Positions 23,080 to 32,974 of a stretch of 64,000 nucleotides of DNA are shown here, in pieces. The translations under genes and the position numbers were made by a program. This stretch comes from Devosia enhydra. GTDB taxonomy: Bacteria > Pseudomonadota > Alphaproteobacteria > Rhizobiales > Devosiaceae. A model generated the notes under the pieces. It ran no database searches. It worked only from the letters and a program-made list of their open reading frames with translations, and was not told the DNA's origin. The stretch covers positions 777,528-841,527 of the forward strand of contig NZ_FPKU01000001.1 in NCBI RefSeq assembly GCF_900119845.1, read 5' to 3'. Each line of letters begins with the position of its first letter. The stretch's first letter is position 1.

Positions 23080-25374
23080 CTATTTCTTCCTTCGGCCCGA
23101 CGGCGGAGCCTTGCCGCCGCTGCGAGTGCGTCCCGTTGGTCGTCCCTTATACGTCCTAGATGGGCTTCGCCCGGCGCGTTTGAAATTGGACGGATTGACG
23201 CGGGTGCCCTCGGACAACAACTCGAAGCGCAGGGCGCCGGCAAGCGGTGCCACTTCGAGCAGCCGGACGGTCACCGTGTCGCCGAGTCGGAACATCTCGC
23301 CCGTGCGGTCTCCCACCAGCGCCTGTTCCTCTTCGACATGACGATAATAGTCCTCACCGATCGTGGAGGCCGGGATGAAGCCATCGGCCCCGGTATCGCT
23401 CAGCCGCACGAAGAGCCCGGCCCGCGTGACCCCGGCGATTCGTCCGGTGAACCGCGCGCCGATCTGACCGGCGAGGAAATGCGCCATCAGCCGGTCGACG
23501 GTTTCGCGCTCGGCCGACATGGCGCGCCGCTCGGTAGCCGAGATGTGCTGGGCGATGCCGACCAGCCGGCTCTCGTCCTCCTCCCTCAGACCGTCGCTGC
23601 CAAAGCCCAGCGCCGAAATCAGCGCGCGGTGCACGATGAGGTCGGCATAGCGTCGGATGGGCGAGGTGAAGTGGGCATAACGGTCCAGGTTGAGCCCGAA
23701 ATGCCCGTAATTTTCCGGCGAGTATTCAGCCTGCGCCTGGCTGCGCAGCACCATCTCCGAAACCTGGTGGCTCTTGCCGCCGGCCTCGGCCTTGGCGAGC
23801 ACGCGGTTGAAGTGTTCGGGTCGCACCGCATCTCCCGCCTGGAACGACAGCTCCAGCGAGCCGAGGAATTCGCGCAGCGCGAGCAGCTTTTCTTCGCTCG
23901 GCACGTCATGCACGCGATAGACCAGCGGGGAGCGATGCTTTTCGAGCGTCTCGGCCGCCGCCACATTGGCCGCGATCATCATCTCTTCGATCAGCCGGTG
24001 CGCATCGAGGCGCTCGGGCACGCGAATGTCGCTGACCATACCATTGGCGTCGAGGATGATCTTGCGCTCGGGCAGGTCGAGATCGAGCGGCCCCCTGCGC
24101 GTGCGCGCCCTCTTCATGCTCTCATAAGCGGCCCAGAGCGGCTTGAGGATTGTCTCGAGCAGGGGGCCGGTGACATCGTCCGGGCGCCCGTCGATGGCCG
24201 CCTGTGCCTGCTCATAGGCGAGCTTGCCGGCGGAGCGGAACAGCACGCGATGGAAGCTGTGGCTCTTCTTGTGGCCCTCGGCATCGATGACCATGCGCAG
24301 CGCAAGCGCCGGCCGGTTGACCCCGGGTTTGAGCGAACATAGCTCGTTCGAAATCCGCTCGGGCAGCATCGGCACCACCCGGTCGGGAAAATAGACCGAG
24401 TTGCCGCGCAGATACGCCTCGCGATCGAGCGCGCTGCCGGGCCGGACATAAGCCGCGACATCAGCAATGGCGATGTGGATGATGTGGCCGCCCGGATTGC
24501 TCGGGTCGCTGTCGGGCTCGGCATGCACCGCGTCGTCATGATCCTTGGCATCGGCCGGATCTATGGTGATGAGCGGAATATCGCGCCAGTCCTCGCGCCC
24601 CGAAAGCGTCGCCTCCTTTGCCGCTTCTGCCTCCTGCAAGGCTGCGGTTGGGAAGCGATAGGGGATTTCGAGGCTGTGGATGGCGATCATGCTGACCGCC
24701 CCTTCGCTTGCCGGATTGCCGATTACCGACACAACCTTGGCCCGCGGGATCATCAGCCGGCCGCTGGGCTTGACCTCCACTTCCACGAGGTCGCCATCGC
24801 GCGCCTCGCCGAGATCGCCCAGGTGGATCCGCATCTCGCGCTGCTTGCGATCGACCGGAATGAGCCGCGCACCCTCCTCGTCGCGCCGCACGATGCCGAT
24901 CTGCCCGCGGCGCGGCTTGTCGAGGATCTTCATCGGGCGGGCGGTGTAGACCGGAATGCTGCCATCGCCCGCATCGATGCGCGCCAGGATGCGGTCGCCG
25001 GGGCCCGGCACCACGCGCGCCGACTTGCCGCCCAGAATGCTGACCCGAGGGGCAGGGCCCTCGTCCTCGCTCCAGTTCGCCGGCAATCCGTAGAGCGCTT
25101 CGGGATCGGCGTCGGTAGGAATATCGAGCACGGTCACGGCGGGCAGGGTGGCCGCCCGGCGCAGCGTGCGACGCTTGCGCGAGATATGGCCTTCGCCTTC
25201 GAGCTGCTTCAGGAGATCGCGAAAAGGGGCCCGCATGGAGCCGCCTATGCCGAAATGGCGCACCAGGTCGCGCTTGGTATCGAGGCCGGGCACATTGGCC
25301 ATGGCATCGAGCACCGCCTCGCGCGACGGCAGGCTCGGCAGCTTTTCGGTATCGTCTTGGGGTATGCGGGGCAT
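23080..25374 (-). CDS. rnr: Ribonuclease R (RNB family 3'-5' exoribonuclease)
   Basis: RNase R degrades structured RNA from the 3' end. The 764-residue protein starts at the ATG at 25374 with a GGAAGG site. A winged helix/HTH region lies near the N-terminus (LVRHFGIGGSMRAPFRDLLKQL) and cold-shock-like domains follow. The RNB catalytic block is DPADAKDHDDAVHAE with its clustered metal-binding Asp residues. Further RNB motifs include YAHFTSPIRRYADLIVHR, and an S1 domain begins near GRIAGVTRAGLFVRL. The C-terminal tail is basic (Arg, Lys, Gly), as in family members that unwind RNA. It lies between topA and the DUF983 gene. Confidence 0.96.
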   Translation of the reverse strand: MPRIPQDDTEKLPSLPSREAVLDAMANVPGLDTKRDLVRHFGIGGSMRAPFRDLLKQLEGEGHISRKRRTLRRAATLPAVTVLDIPTDADPEALYGLPANWSEDEGPAPRVSILGGKSARVVPGPGDRILARIDAGDGSIPVYTARPMKILDKPRRGQIGIVRRDEEGARLIPVDRKQREMRIHLGDLGEARDGDLVEVEVKPSGRLMIPRAKVVSVIGNPASEGAVSMIAIHSLEIPYRFPTAALQEAEAAKEATLSGREDWRDIPLITIDPADAKDHDDAVHAEPDSDPSNPGGHIIHIAIADVAAYVRPGSALDREAYLRGNSVYFPDRVVPMLPERISNELCSLKPGVNRPALALRMVIDAEGHKKSHSFHRVLFRSAGKLAYEQAQAAIDGRPDDVTGPLLETILKPLWAAYESMKRARTRRGPLDLDLPERKIILDANGMVSDIRVPERLDAHRLIEEMMIAANVAAAETLEKHRSPLVYRVHDVPSEEKLLALREFLGSLELSFQAGDAVRPEHFNRVLAKAEAGGKSHQVSEMVLRSQAQAEYSPENYGHFGLNLDRYAHFTSPIRRYADLIVHRALISALGFGSDGLREEDESRLVGIAQHISATERRAMSAERETVDRLMAHFLAGQIGARFTGRIAGVTRAGLFVRLSDTGADGFIPASTIGEDYYRHVEEEQALVGDRTGEMFRLGDTVTVRLLEVAPLAGALRFELLSEGTRVNPSNFKRAGRSPSRTYKGRPTGRTRSGGKAPPSGRRKK

Positions 25375-25523
25375 CGGGCCTTCCAGCAGCGGGGAATCAA
25401 GCGCGCGGAGGGCAACCGCGTCATCCTGCAATAAGATAGGACGCGCGATGCGGTTTCCCAAGAGCGGCGATTTCCGGGCGGTCAGCCCCGGCCGCTGCAT
25501 CGAGGCCGGGCCTCCTGTGAGGG

Positions 25524-28196
25524 TCAGGCCTCGACGGACTTAGCCTTGCTGGTCGGTGTCGACTTGGCGGGAGCCTTTTTCGCGGCCGGCTTCTTTGCGG
25601 CAGGCTTTTTAGCCGTCGCGGCTTTTTCGGCCGGAGCCGCCTTGCTCTTGCTCGCGGTCTTGGCGGCGGTAGTCTTGCCCGTTGCCTTGGTAGCAGTTTT
25701 GCGCGCCGGCTTCTTGGTCGCGCCCGCACGTTCGGCCAGCAGTTCGAGCGCCTGCTCGATCGTTACGTCCTCGGGCTTTGTCGTCTTGGGCAGGGTGGCA
25801 TTGACCTTGCCCTGGTTGACATAAGGCCCATATCGTCCATCGCGCACGGTGATGGCGCCATCGGCATGCTCGAAGCTCTTGATCGCCGCGGGCGTAGCGG
25901 TCCGCCGCCCGCCGCCTGCCGCCTTGGCCGCGATCAGGTCGACGGCGCGGTTGAGGCCGACGGTGAACACTTCCTCGACATCGGACAGGTTGGCATATTT
26001 GCCATCATGGAGCACGAACGGCCCGTAGCGGCCGATGCCCGCCGTGATGGGCTGGCCGGTCTCGGGATGCAGGCCCACGAGGCGCGGCAGCGACAGAAGT
26101 TCGAGCGCTTTCTCAAGCGTCAGCGACGCCGGCGTCCAGCCCTTGGGCAGGCTTGAGCGCTTGGGCTCGCTGCCTTCGCCAAGCTGCACATATGGCCCGA
26201 AGCGGCCCGATTTCAGGAAGATCTGTTCCCCCGAGTCCGGGTCGGTGCCGAGCACGCCATCGCCCGATGCTTCTGCCGTGGCGCCGGTCGCGGCATCCGA
26301 AAGCTGCATGGTGTGGCGGCACTCGGGGTAGTTCGAGCAGCCGATGAAGGCCCCGAATTTGCCGATCTTGAGCGAAAGCTGGCCCGTGCCGCAGGAAGGG
26401 CACGCGCGTGGATCCGAGCCATCGGGCTTTTCGGGAAAGATGTGATCCTTGAGCAGGTCGTTGAGCGCGTCGAGCACCTCCGACACCCGCAGGTCCTTTA
26501 TCTCCTCGACCTGATGGTGGAACTGCCGCCAGAAGTCGCGCAGCACGTCCTTCCACTCGAGCTTGCCGTCCGAAATGAGGTCGAGCTGCTCCTCGAGGCT
26601 GGCGGTAAAGCCATATTCCACGTAACGCGCAAAGAAGCTCTCGAGGAACGCTGTAACGATGCGGCCGCGATCCTCGGGCACCAGCGCCCGCTTTTCGAGC
26701 CGCACGTAATTGCGGTCCTGCAGCACGGTGATGGTCGCCGCGTAGGTCGAGGGCCGGCCGATGCCGAGCTCCTCCATCTTCTTGATCAGGCTCGCTTCGG
26801 TATAGCGGGGCGGCGGCTGGGTGAAGTGCTGCTCGATATCGCAGCTCTTGAGCGCCGGGCGATCGCCTTCGGCTAGCGCAGGCAGCTCGCGGCTGTCCTC
26901 GTCTTCCGCATCGTCCTGGCGATCTTCGCGGGCTTCCACGCCATACAGCGCGAGGAAGCCGGGGAAGGTCACGACCGATCCCACCGCACGCAGGGCGATC
27001 TCGCGGCCGGCATTTTCAACCGCGATATCGGCAGTGGTGCGCTCGATTTCGGCGGCCCGCATCTGGCTGGCCAGCGTGCGGCGCCAGATCAGCCCGTAAA
27101 GCTTTTGCTGGTCGGCTTCGAGATCGCGCGAGGCATCGGGATGCCGGAACATGTCGGTGGGGCGGATGGCCTCGTGGGCCTCCTGCGCATTCTTGGCCTT
27201 GCTCTGATAGAGCCGCGGCGTTGGCGGCAGATAGGCCGTGCCGAATTCCTTTTCGATCGAACGGCGCGCCTGCTCGATCGCCTCGGGGGCCATCTGCACG
27301 CCGTCGGTTCGCATATAGGTGATGACACCTGCCTCGTAGAGGCGCTGGGCCGCCTGCATGGTGCGCGAGGGCGAAAAGCCCAACCGCGACGAGGCATCCT
27401 GCTGCAGGCTCGAGGTGGTGAAGGGGGCGTAGGGATTGCGCCGCGTCGGCTTCTTCTCGACGCCCGTCACACGGAAGGCGCCGCGATCGATCGCAGCCTT
27501 GATGGCCGCCGCCTCATCGCCATTGCCAATATCGAGCTTGTCGGTCTTGTTGCCATCCACCGCATAGAGGCGGGCCGGGAACACCTTGCCCGACTTTTCG
27601 AGATTGGCGATGATGCTCCAGTATTCCTGGGGCTTGAACCGCTCGATCTCGGCCTCGCGATCGCACACGAGACGCAGCGAAACGGACTGCACGCGCCCCG
27701 CGGAGCGAGAACCCGGCAGCTTGCGCCACAGGATCGGCGAGAGGGTGAACCCCACGAGATAATCGAGGGCGCGGCGCGCCAGATAGGCATCGACGAGGTC
27801 CTCGTCGATGGCGCGGGGGTGCTTCATCGCCTCGGTGATCGCCGACTTGGTGATGGCGTTGAAGACAACGCGGCTGACCGGCTTGTCCTTGATCGCCTTC
27901 TTTTCCCTGAGCACGTCCAGAACGTGCCAGGCAATCGCCTCGCCTTCGCGATCGGGGTCGGATGCCAGGATGATCTCGTCGGCTTCCTTCACGGCCCGCG
28001 CGATCTCGGCGACGTGCTTCTTGGAGCCGGCGTCGATCTCCCAGCTCATCGCGAAATCGTCATCGGGCAACACCGAGCCATCCTTGGATGGCAGGTCGCG
28101 GATGTGGCCAAAGCTCGCGAGAACCTCGTAGTCCTTGCCGAGATATTTGTTGATCGTCTTGGCCTTGGCCGGACTTTCAACGATGACGAGCTTCAT
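25524..28196 (-). CDS. topA: DNA topoisomerase I (type IA)
   Basis: TopA relaxes negative supercoils. The 890-residue protein opens with the TOPRIM start MKLVIVESPAKAKTINKYLG, with the acidic DPDREGEAIAWH motif downstream. The active-site Tyr is in AGVITYMRTDG near residue 293. A true zinc ribbon (CPSCGTGQLSLKIGKFGAF, then the second cysteine pair) is followed by two cysteine-free degenerate repeats with IGRYGPFVLHDGKYA and DGRYGPYVNQGK cores. The last 70 residues are a Lys/Ala/Pro repeat tail resembling histone H1. The ATG at 28196 has an AGGA site about 10 bases upstream. The gene lies between dprA and rnr. Confidence 0.97.
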   Translation of the reverse strand: MKLVIVESPAKAKTINKYLGKDYEVLASFGHIRDLPSKDGSVLPDDDFAMSWEIDAGSKKHVAEIARAVKEADEIILASDPDREGEAIAWHVLDVLREKKAIKDKPVSRVVFNAITKSAITEAMKHPRAIDEDLVDAYLARRALDYLVGFTLSPILWRKLPGSRSAGRVQSVSLRLVCDREAEIERFKPQEYWSIIANLEKSGKVFPARLYAVDGNKTDKLDIGNGDEAAAIKAAIDRGAFRVTGVEKKPTRRNPYAPFTTSSLQQDASSRLGFSPSRTMQAAQRLYEAGVITYMRTDGVQMAPEAIEQARRSIEKEFGTAYLPPTPRLYQSKAKNAQEAHEAIRPTDMFRHPDASRDLEADQQKLYGLIWRRTLASQMRAAEIERTTADIAVENAGREIALRAVGSVVTFPGFLALYGVEAREDRQDDAEDEDSRELPALAEGDRPALKSCDIEQHFTQPPPRYTEASLIKKMEELGIGRPSTYAATITVLQDRNYVRLEKRALVPEDRGRIVTAFLESFFARYVEYGFTASLEEQLDLISDGKLEWKDVLRDFWRQFHHQVEEIKDLRVSEVLDALNDLLKDHIFPEKPDGSDPRACPSCGTGQLSLKIGKFGAFIGCSNYPECRHTMQLSDAATGATAEASGDGVLGTDPDSGEQIFLKSGRFGPYVQLGEGSEPKRSSLPKGWTPASLTLEKALELLSLPRLVGLHPETGQPITAGIGRYGPFVLHDGKYANLSDVEEVFTVGLNRAVDLIAAKAAGGGRRTATPAAIKSFEHADGAITVRDGRYGPYVNQGKVNATLPKTTKPEDVTIEQALELLAERAGATKKPARKTATKATGKTTAAKTASKSKAAPAEKAATAKKPAAKKPAAKKAPAKSTPTSKAKSVEA

Positions 28197-28314
28197 TCGG
28201 GGTGGTTCCTGGCGCCGCTTCGATGCGGGCGCAACATGGTGAAGCGCCTCTCGGGTGTCAACCAACATCGCGGAAAGGGCATGGCGGCCGCTCTGGCCGA
28301 AGCGCTGCGCCGTG

Positions 28315-29442
28315 TCAGGCGCGCAACGAGACCAGTTGCCCGCTCGACCATTCGAGCCGGCCTTCGAGATCGAGCTCGATCAACAGGATTTGCATCGCTG
28401 CGGCCCGGATGCCGGTCTCCGACACAAGGTCGTCCACCGCCGTCGGCGTTATTGAGAGTGCCGAAATCAGCCGCGCCCGATCGCTCTCTGCCGGCGGCTC
28501 GGTCGGCGCCCCCAATTCGGCGATCTCGGGGGTCCAGTCCGGCTCGAAGAGCTGGGTGCGGCTCGGGTCGGCCGTCTGCAACACCTCGACGATGTCAGCC
28601 GCCGACGTGATGAGCCTTGCGCCCTGCTGGATCAGCGCATTGCCGCCTTCCGCGCGGGGGTCGAGCGGCGATCCGGGCACCGCAAACACCTCACGGTTCT
28701 GCTCGAGAGCCAGCCGCGCCGTGATCAGCGAGCCGGAGCGTTTGGCCGCTTCAACCACCAGAACGCCGAGCGAGAGGCCGGACACGAGCCGATTGCGCCG
28801 GGGAAAGTCCCGCGCCCTCGGCTCCCAGCCCAGCGGCATTTCCGTCAGCAGCCATCCACCGCGATCCGCAATCTCCTCGGCCAGCGGCAGGTTTTCGGCC
28901 GGATAGATGCGATCAAGACCACCAGCGAGCACGGCCACGGTGCCGGTGTCGAGCGTCGCCTGATGCGCCGCCGCATCGATGCCGCGGGCGAGGCCCGAAA
29001 CGACCACAAAGCCGGCTTCGCCCAGGTCGCGTGACAGGATGCGGGTGAGCTTCTGCCCCGCAGCGGAGGCATTGCGCGCGCCCACCACGCCGACGGTGCG
29101 TCCAAGGTCCATGCGGCGCGCGCCCACGATGGTCACCAGCGGCGGTGGGCCGGAGATGTGATGCAGCAGCGGCGGGTAATCGGGTTCGCCGGCGGCCACC
29201 ATGCGTCCGCCTAAGCGCTCGGTGGCGGCGATTTCGTCCTCGGCTTCGCCCTTGCTGGGCACGCGGCTCGCCACCCCCGACCGACCGGCGATATGGGGCA
29301 GGGCCTCGAGCGCCGCCTCGGCCGAACCGAAGCGATTGAGCAATTGCCTGAAGGTGACCCCGCCGACATTATCCGTGCGGATAAGGCGCAACCACGCGAC
29401 GCGCTGGGCCGGCGAGAGCTGCCTGCCGCGCGCGCCGCTCAT
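28315..29442 (-). CDS. dprA: DNA-processing protein DprA (Smf)
   Basis: DprA binds incoming single-stranded DNA and loads RecA during transformation; many non-competent bacteria keep it. This 375-residue protein has an N-terminal helical region (QRVAWLRLIRTDNVGGVTFR), the Rossmann core with VGARNASAAGQ and VVSGLARGIDAAAHQATLD, and GGLDRIYPAEN. The C-terminal winged-helix-like domain ends at the stop. It starts 2 bases after plsY, continuing the conserved leftward block. Confidence 0.95.
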   Translation of the reverse strand: MSGARGRQLSPAQRVAWLRLIRTDNVGGVTFRQLLNRFGSAEAALEALPHIAGRSGVASRVPSKGEAEDEIAATERLGGRMVAAGEPDYPPLLHHISGPPPLVTIVGARRMDLGRTVGVVGARNASAAGQKLTRILSRDLGEAGFVVVSGLARGIDAAAHQATLDTGTVAVLAGGLDRIYPAENLPLAEEIADRGGWLLTEMPLGWEPRARDFPRRNRLVSGLSLGVLVVEAAKRSGSLITARLALEQNREVFAVPGSPLDPRAEGGNALIQQGARLITSAADIVEVLQTADPSRTQLFEPDWTPEIAELGAPTEPPAESDRARLISALSITPTAVDDLVSETGIRAAAMQILLIELDLEGRLEWSSGQLVSLRA

Positions 29443-29443
29443 C

Positions 29444-30112
29444 TCAGCGCGGCTTTCCGCCGGAGCTCCCGATCCGGGGTTCGGTGCCCTGGATCAGCCT
29501 CGCGATGTTGGAGCGATGCTTGATGAAGAGGAGTACGGCCAGAAAAGCGGTTGTGGCCGCAAGGATCGGCCCATCCCACGCATAGGCAAAAAGCGGTGCC
29601 GTCGCCGCCGCCGTCAGTGCCGCCAGCGATGAGAACCGCTGCGCGAAGGCGATCACCAGCCAGGTGGCACAAAAGATCAGCCCGATGATCCAGTTGAGCG
29701 CCATCAGCACGCCGATGAAGGTCGCGACACCCTTGCCGCCCTTGAATTTGAGCCAGACGGGAAAGACATGGCCGAGGAACGCACCGATCGCCGCGCCATG
29801 CACGATCAGCGCGCCGTCGAGAGAGCTTTCCCAGCCCTGGAAGGGCAGGATGAAATAGCGAGCGATCAGCACCGCAACCGCGCCCTTGAGCGCGTCGAGA
29901 AGCAATGTCGCGGCAGCCAGCTTCTTGTTGCCGGTGCGTAAAACGTTGGTGGCCCCGATATTCCCCGAGCCGATCGACCGGATATCGCCGAGCCCGGCCG
30001 CGCGCGTCAGCAGCAGTCCGAAGGGGATCGAGCCCAGCAGATAGCCGGTGAGCAGGGCAAAGATCGCGCGAATGATGATATCGGTCGCGCCCGTGGCCGA
30101 TTCTACCCCCAT
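29444..30112 (-). CDS. plsY: Glycerol-3-phosphate acyltransferase PlsY
   Basis: PlsY transfers an acyl group from acyl-phosphate to glycerol-3-phosphate in the inner membrane, the first step of phospholipid synthesis. The 222-residue polytopic protein has the family motifs: [18 protein letters not shown], then [16 protein letters not shown], and the glycine-rich [16 protein letters not shown]. The C-terminus continues about 20 residues past the last helix. It is packed between pyrC and dprA with 1-base gaps. Confidence 0.96.
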   Translation of the reverse strand: MGVESATGATDIIIRAIFALLTGYLLGSIPFGLLLTRAAGLGDIRSIGSGNIGATNVLRTGNKKLAAATLLLDALKGAVAVLIARYFILPFQGWESSLDGALIVHGAAIGAFLGHVFPVWLKFKGGKGVATFIGVLMALNWIIGLIFCATWLVIAFAQRFSSLAALTAAATAPLFAYAWDGPILAATTAFLAVLLFIKHRSNIARLIQGTEPRIGSSGGKPR

Positions 30113-30113
30113 G

Positions 30114-31415
30114 CTACCGCCCCTCCTCGTGGGCGAACACCGTTTCGCCCGCCACCACGGTCCGCATCACCTTGCCAGCAAGTCTCGCGCCTTCAAAGCT
30201 CGTATTGCGCGAGCGCGAGCGGAAACTGGCTTCCTTGACCACCCAGGGGTAGTCGAGGTCGATGACGACGAGATCGGCCGGTGCGCCCCTGGCCAGCCGC
30301 CCCGCCTCGAGCCCCAGGATTTCAGCCGGCCGCGAGGTCATCGCCCCAAGCATCCGCAGCAGCGGAACGTCCCCCGAATGCACCAGCCGTAGGGCCGCCG
30401 CCAGCAGCGTCTCGAGCCCGATGGCGCCATCGGACGCTTCGCCGAAGGGCTGGCGCTTGACCTCGCTATCCTGCGGATCATGATCGGAATGAATGACATC
30501 GACGGTGCCATCGGCGAGCCCCGCCACCAGCGCGCGGCGATCATCCTCGCTGCGCAGCGGGGGATTGAGCCGGAAGAAACTGCGATAGGATCCGATATCG
30601 TTTTCGTTCAACGTCAACGAGTTGATCGAGGCGCCGCATGTGGCGCGCGAACCCCGGCGGCGCGCTTCCGCCATGATCTCGACGCTCCGGGCGGTGGAGA
30701 TCTGTGCCGCGTGATAGCGCACCCCGGTGAGGTCGGCGAGGGCCAGGTCGCGCGAGAGCGGAATGCTCTCGGCCTCGCCAGGAATGCCCTTGAGCCCAAG
30801 CATCGTCGCCAGCGGCCCCTCGTTCATCACCCCTTCGCCAGCAAGGCTGTTATCCCGCACATGGTGGAAGACGGGCATGTCGAAATTGGCCGCATATGAG
30901 AAAGCCGACCGCAGGAGGCCGGTGGACTGGATCGACTGGCGCCCATCCGACAGGCAGACCGCGCCGGCCTCCTGGAGCAAGCCGAATTCCGTCAGCTCCT
31001 TGCCGGCCAGCCCGCGCGTGATGGCGCCGGCCGCGAGCACATTGACCCTGGCCGTGGCCTTGGCGCGGCGCTGGAGATAGTCCACCATCGCCCCTTCATC
31101 GATCACCGGCGTCGTGTCGGGCATGGCGAGAAAGCTGGTGACGCCACCGGCCGCTGCCGCCTGTCCGGCACTAGCCAGCGTCTCGCGATATTCGTGTCCC
31201 GGCTCGCCGGTGAACACCCGAAGATCGATGAGCCCCGGCGCCACGGCCAGTCCGCCAACATCAATAATCTCGGCATCGGCCGGCGCACCCGACATGCCGC
31301 CTTCGACCATATCGGCAATGCGCCCGTTCTCGATGAGCAACGCGCCGCGCGAATCGCGGCCGCTGGCGGGATCGAGGATGCGGGCATTGCTGAAAACCAG
31401 CGGACGGGGGCTCAT
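30114..31415 (-). CDS. pyrC: Dihydroorotase-like protein, probably the non-catalytic PyrC' (PyrX) partner of PyrB
   Basis: This 433-residue amidohydrolase-fold protein aligns in pattern with dihydroorotase ([40 protein letters not shown]). The metal-binding HxH that should follow Asp64 is replaced by Arg66 and Phe68. The usual later His sites also differ: AAQISTA has Gln, and IHSDHDPQ has Asp where active enzymes read DHAPH. It should therefore be inactive as a hydrolase and probably acts as the structural subunit of a class A aspartate carbamoyltransferase dodecamer. It overlaps pyrB by four bases. A genuine dihydroorotase should be encoded elsewhere in the genome. Confidence 0.88.
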   Translation of the reverse strand: MSPRPLVFSNARILDPASGRDSRGALLIENGRIADMVEGGMSGAPADAEIIDVGGLAVAPGLIDLRVFTGEPGHEYRETLASAGQAAAAGGVTSFLAMPDTTPVIDEGAMVDYLQRRAKATARVNVLAAGAITRGLAGKELTEFGLLQEAGAVCLSDGRQSIQSTGLLRSAFSYAANFDMPVFHHVRDNSLAGEGVMNEGPLATMLGLKGIPGEAESIPLSRDLALADLTGVRYHAAQISTARSVEIMAEARRRGSRATCGASINSLTLNENDIGSYRSFFRLNPPLRSEDDRRALVAGLADGTVDVIHSDHDPQDSEVKRQPFGEASDGAIGLETLLAAALRLVHSGDVPLLRMLGAMTSRPAEILGLEAGRLARGAPADLVVIDLDYPWVVKEASFRSRSRNTSFEGARLAGKVMRTVVAGETVFAHEEGR

Positions 31416-32377
31416 CGCGCACCTCCCGAAAGCAGCGCATCGAGCACGGCCATGCGCACGGCGACGCCCATCTCGACCTGTTCGGTGATGACCGACCGGC
31501 TGCCATCGGCGATGGCGGGATCGATCTCGACGCCGCGATTCATCGGGCCGGGATGCATTACGATGGCGTCCGGCCGCGCAAAGCCGAGCTTTTCTTCATC
31601 GAGGCCATAGAACCGGTAATATTCCCGCACCGAGGGGATCATCCGCCCGCTGGCCCGCTCGTGCTGAAGGCGAAGCATCATCACCACATCGGCGTCGCGC
31701 AGGCCGGCCTCCATATCGGTATGCACTTCGGTGGCCAACTGGTCGATGCCGCGCGGCAAAAGGGTGCGCGGCGCCACCACGCGGGTGCGCACATTGAGCG
31801 CGCCCAGCAGCAGCAGGTTCGAGCGTGCGACGCGCGAATGCGCGATGTCCCCACAGATGGCGACGGTCAGCCCGGCCAGCCGGCCCTTGTGACGGCGAAT
31901 GGTCAGCGCATCGAGCAGCGCCTGTGTGGGATGCTCATGGGCGCCGTCCCCGGCATTGATCACCGAGCACCCGACCTTCTGCGACAGCAACTCCACCGCC
32001 CCCGCCGCCGAGTGGCGCACGATGATGACATCAGGCTGCATGGCGTTCAGCGTCGCGGCCGTGTCTATCAGCGTCTCGCCCTTGCTCACCGAAGAGGTGC
32101 GCACCGACATGTTGACCACGAGCGCGCCAAGCCGCTTGCCGGCGATCTCGAACGACCCCTGCGTGCGCGTCGAGGCTTCGAAGAAGAGGTTGATCTGGGT
32201 CTTGCCCGACAGCGTCGGCAGGGACTTTCGCTCCTGCCGGGATACGGGGATCATCGCCTCGGCGCGGTCGAGCAGGTTCAGGATGTCGGGGGGAGAAAGC
32301 TGGGCGATGCCAAGCAGATGCCGATGCGGGAAGGGCGTGCTTGCGCGCAGAGCTTCCGTGGAAGCGGTGTCGGGCAT
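31412..32377 (-). CDS. pyrB: Aspartate carbamoyltransferase catalytic subunit
   Basis: PyrB condenses carbamoyl phosphate and aspartate in pyrimidine synthesis. The 321-residue protein has the carbamoyl-phosphate motif [19 protein letters not shown] (STRTQ in place of the enterobacterial STRTR), the [10 protein letters not shown] element, and the aspartate-domain segments [12 protein letters not shown] and [12 protein letters not shown]. It has no regulatory chain nearby; instead it overlaps the pseudo-dihydroorotase gene, as in class A enzymes. The gene diverges from nothing and is followed directly by pyrC. Confidence 0.97.
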   Translation of the reverse strand: MPDTASTEALRASTPFPHRHLLGIAQLSPPDILNLLDRAEAMIPVSRQERKSLPTLSGKTQINLFFEASTRTQGSFEIAGKRLGALVVNMSVRTSSVSKGETLIDTAATLNAMQPDVIIVRHSAAGAVELLSQKVGCSVINAGDGAHEHPTQALLDALTIRRHKGRLAGLTVAICGDIAHSRVARSNLLLLGALNVRTRVVAPRTLLPRGIDQLATEVHTDMEAGLRDADVVMMLRLQHERASGRMIPSVREYYRFYGLDEEKLGFARPDAIVMHPGPMNRGVEIDPAIADGSRSVITEQVEMGVAVRMAVLDALLSGGAR

Positions 32378-32456
32378 GGGCGGACGTGTCCTCGGGTCAG
32401 CGCGGTCTAGCGGCAGCGCCTCGCCGGGGCAAGAGATTTGCGCCCTTCGGCGAGGT

Positions 32457-32909
32457 CTATCCCCGGCGAAGCCGATCGAGCGCCCCCTGCAGGATGTAGC
32501 TTGCGGCGAGCTTGTCTACGATTTCGGCCCGCCGGTCGCGCCTGAGATCGGCCTCGATCATCATGCGCGTGACCGCGCTGGTCGAGAGCCGCTCATCCCA
32601 GAACACCAGCGGCAGAGGCAGCACCCGCGCCAAGTTGCGCGCGAAAGCCCGGGTCGACTGCGCCCTCGGACCCTCGCTGCCATCCATGTTGAGCGGTAAT
32701 CCGAGCACGATGCCGCCGATGGCATTCTCGCCCACCAGCGCCACGATCCGCTCGGCATCCTGGGTGAATTTCAGCCGCTTGATGGTCTCGAGCGGTGTCG
32801 CCGAATAGCGCATGCCATCCGATATGGCGACGCCGATGGTCTTGGTCCCGAGATCGAGCCCCATCAATCGGCCCGATGCCGGCAGTTGCGAAAGGTCGTG
32901 TTCGTGCAT
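32457..32909 (-). CDS. ruvX: RuvX/YqgF family putative Holliday junction resolvase (pre-16S rRNA nuclease)
   Basis: RuvX/YqgF is an RNase H-fold nuclease implicated in 16S rRNA 5' maturation and proposed as a Holliday junction resolvase. Motifs are [18 protein letters not shown] with the catalytic Asp, [13 protein letters not shown], and [11 protein letters not shown] with the second acidic site. The third Asp is in [14 protein letters not shown] chose the ATG at 32909, which has an AGG site, giving 150 residues; an ATG at 32924 is also possible. It is separated from pyrB by about 80 bases and diverges from the gene at 32975. Confidence 0.93.
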   Translation of the reverse strand: MHEHDLSQLPASGRLMGLDLGTKTIGVAISDGMRYSATPLETIKRLKFTQDAERIVALVGENAIGGIVLGLPLNMDGSEGPRAQSTRAFARNLARVLPLPLVFWDERLSTSAVTRMMIEADLRRDRRAEIVDKLAASYILQGALDRLRRG

Positions 32910-32974
32910 GAGGCGACCTATCATCAAATCCGGCGGCCTGCGAGTCGCGCGACGACTGGAGGCCTGCGTCAAAC

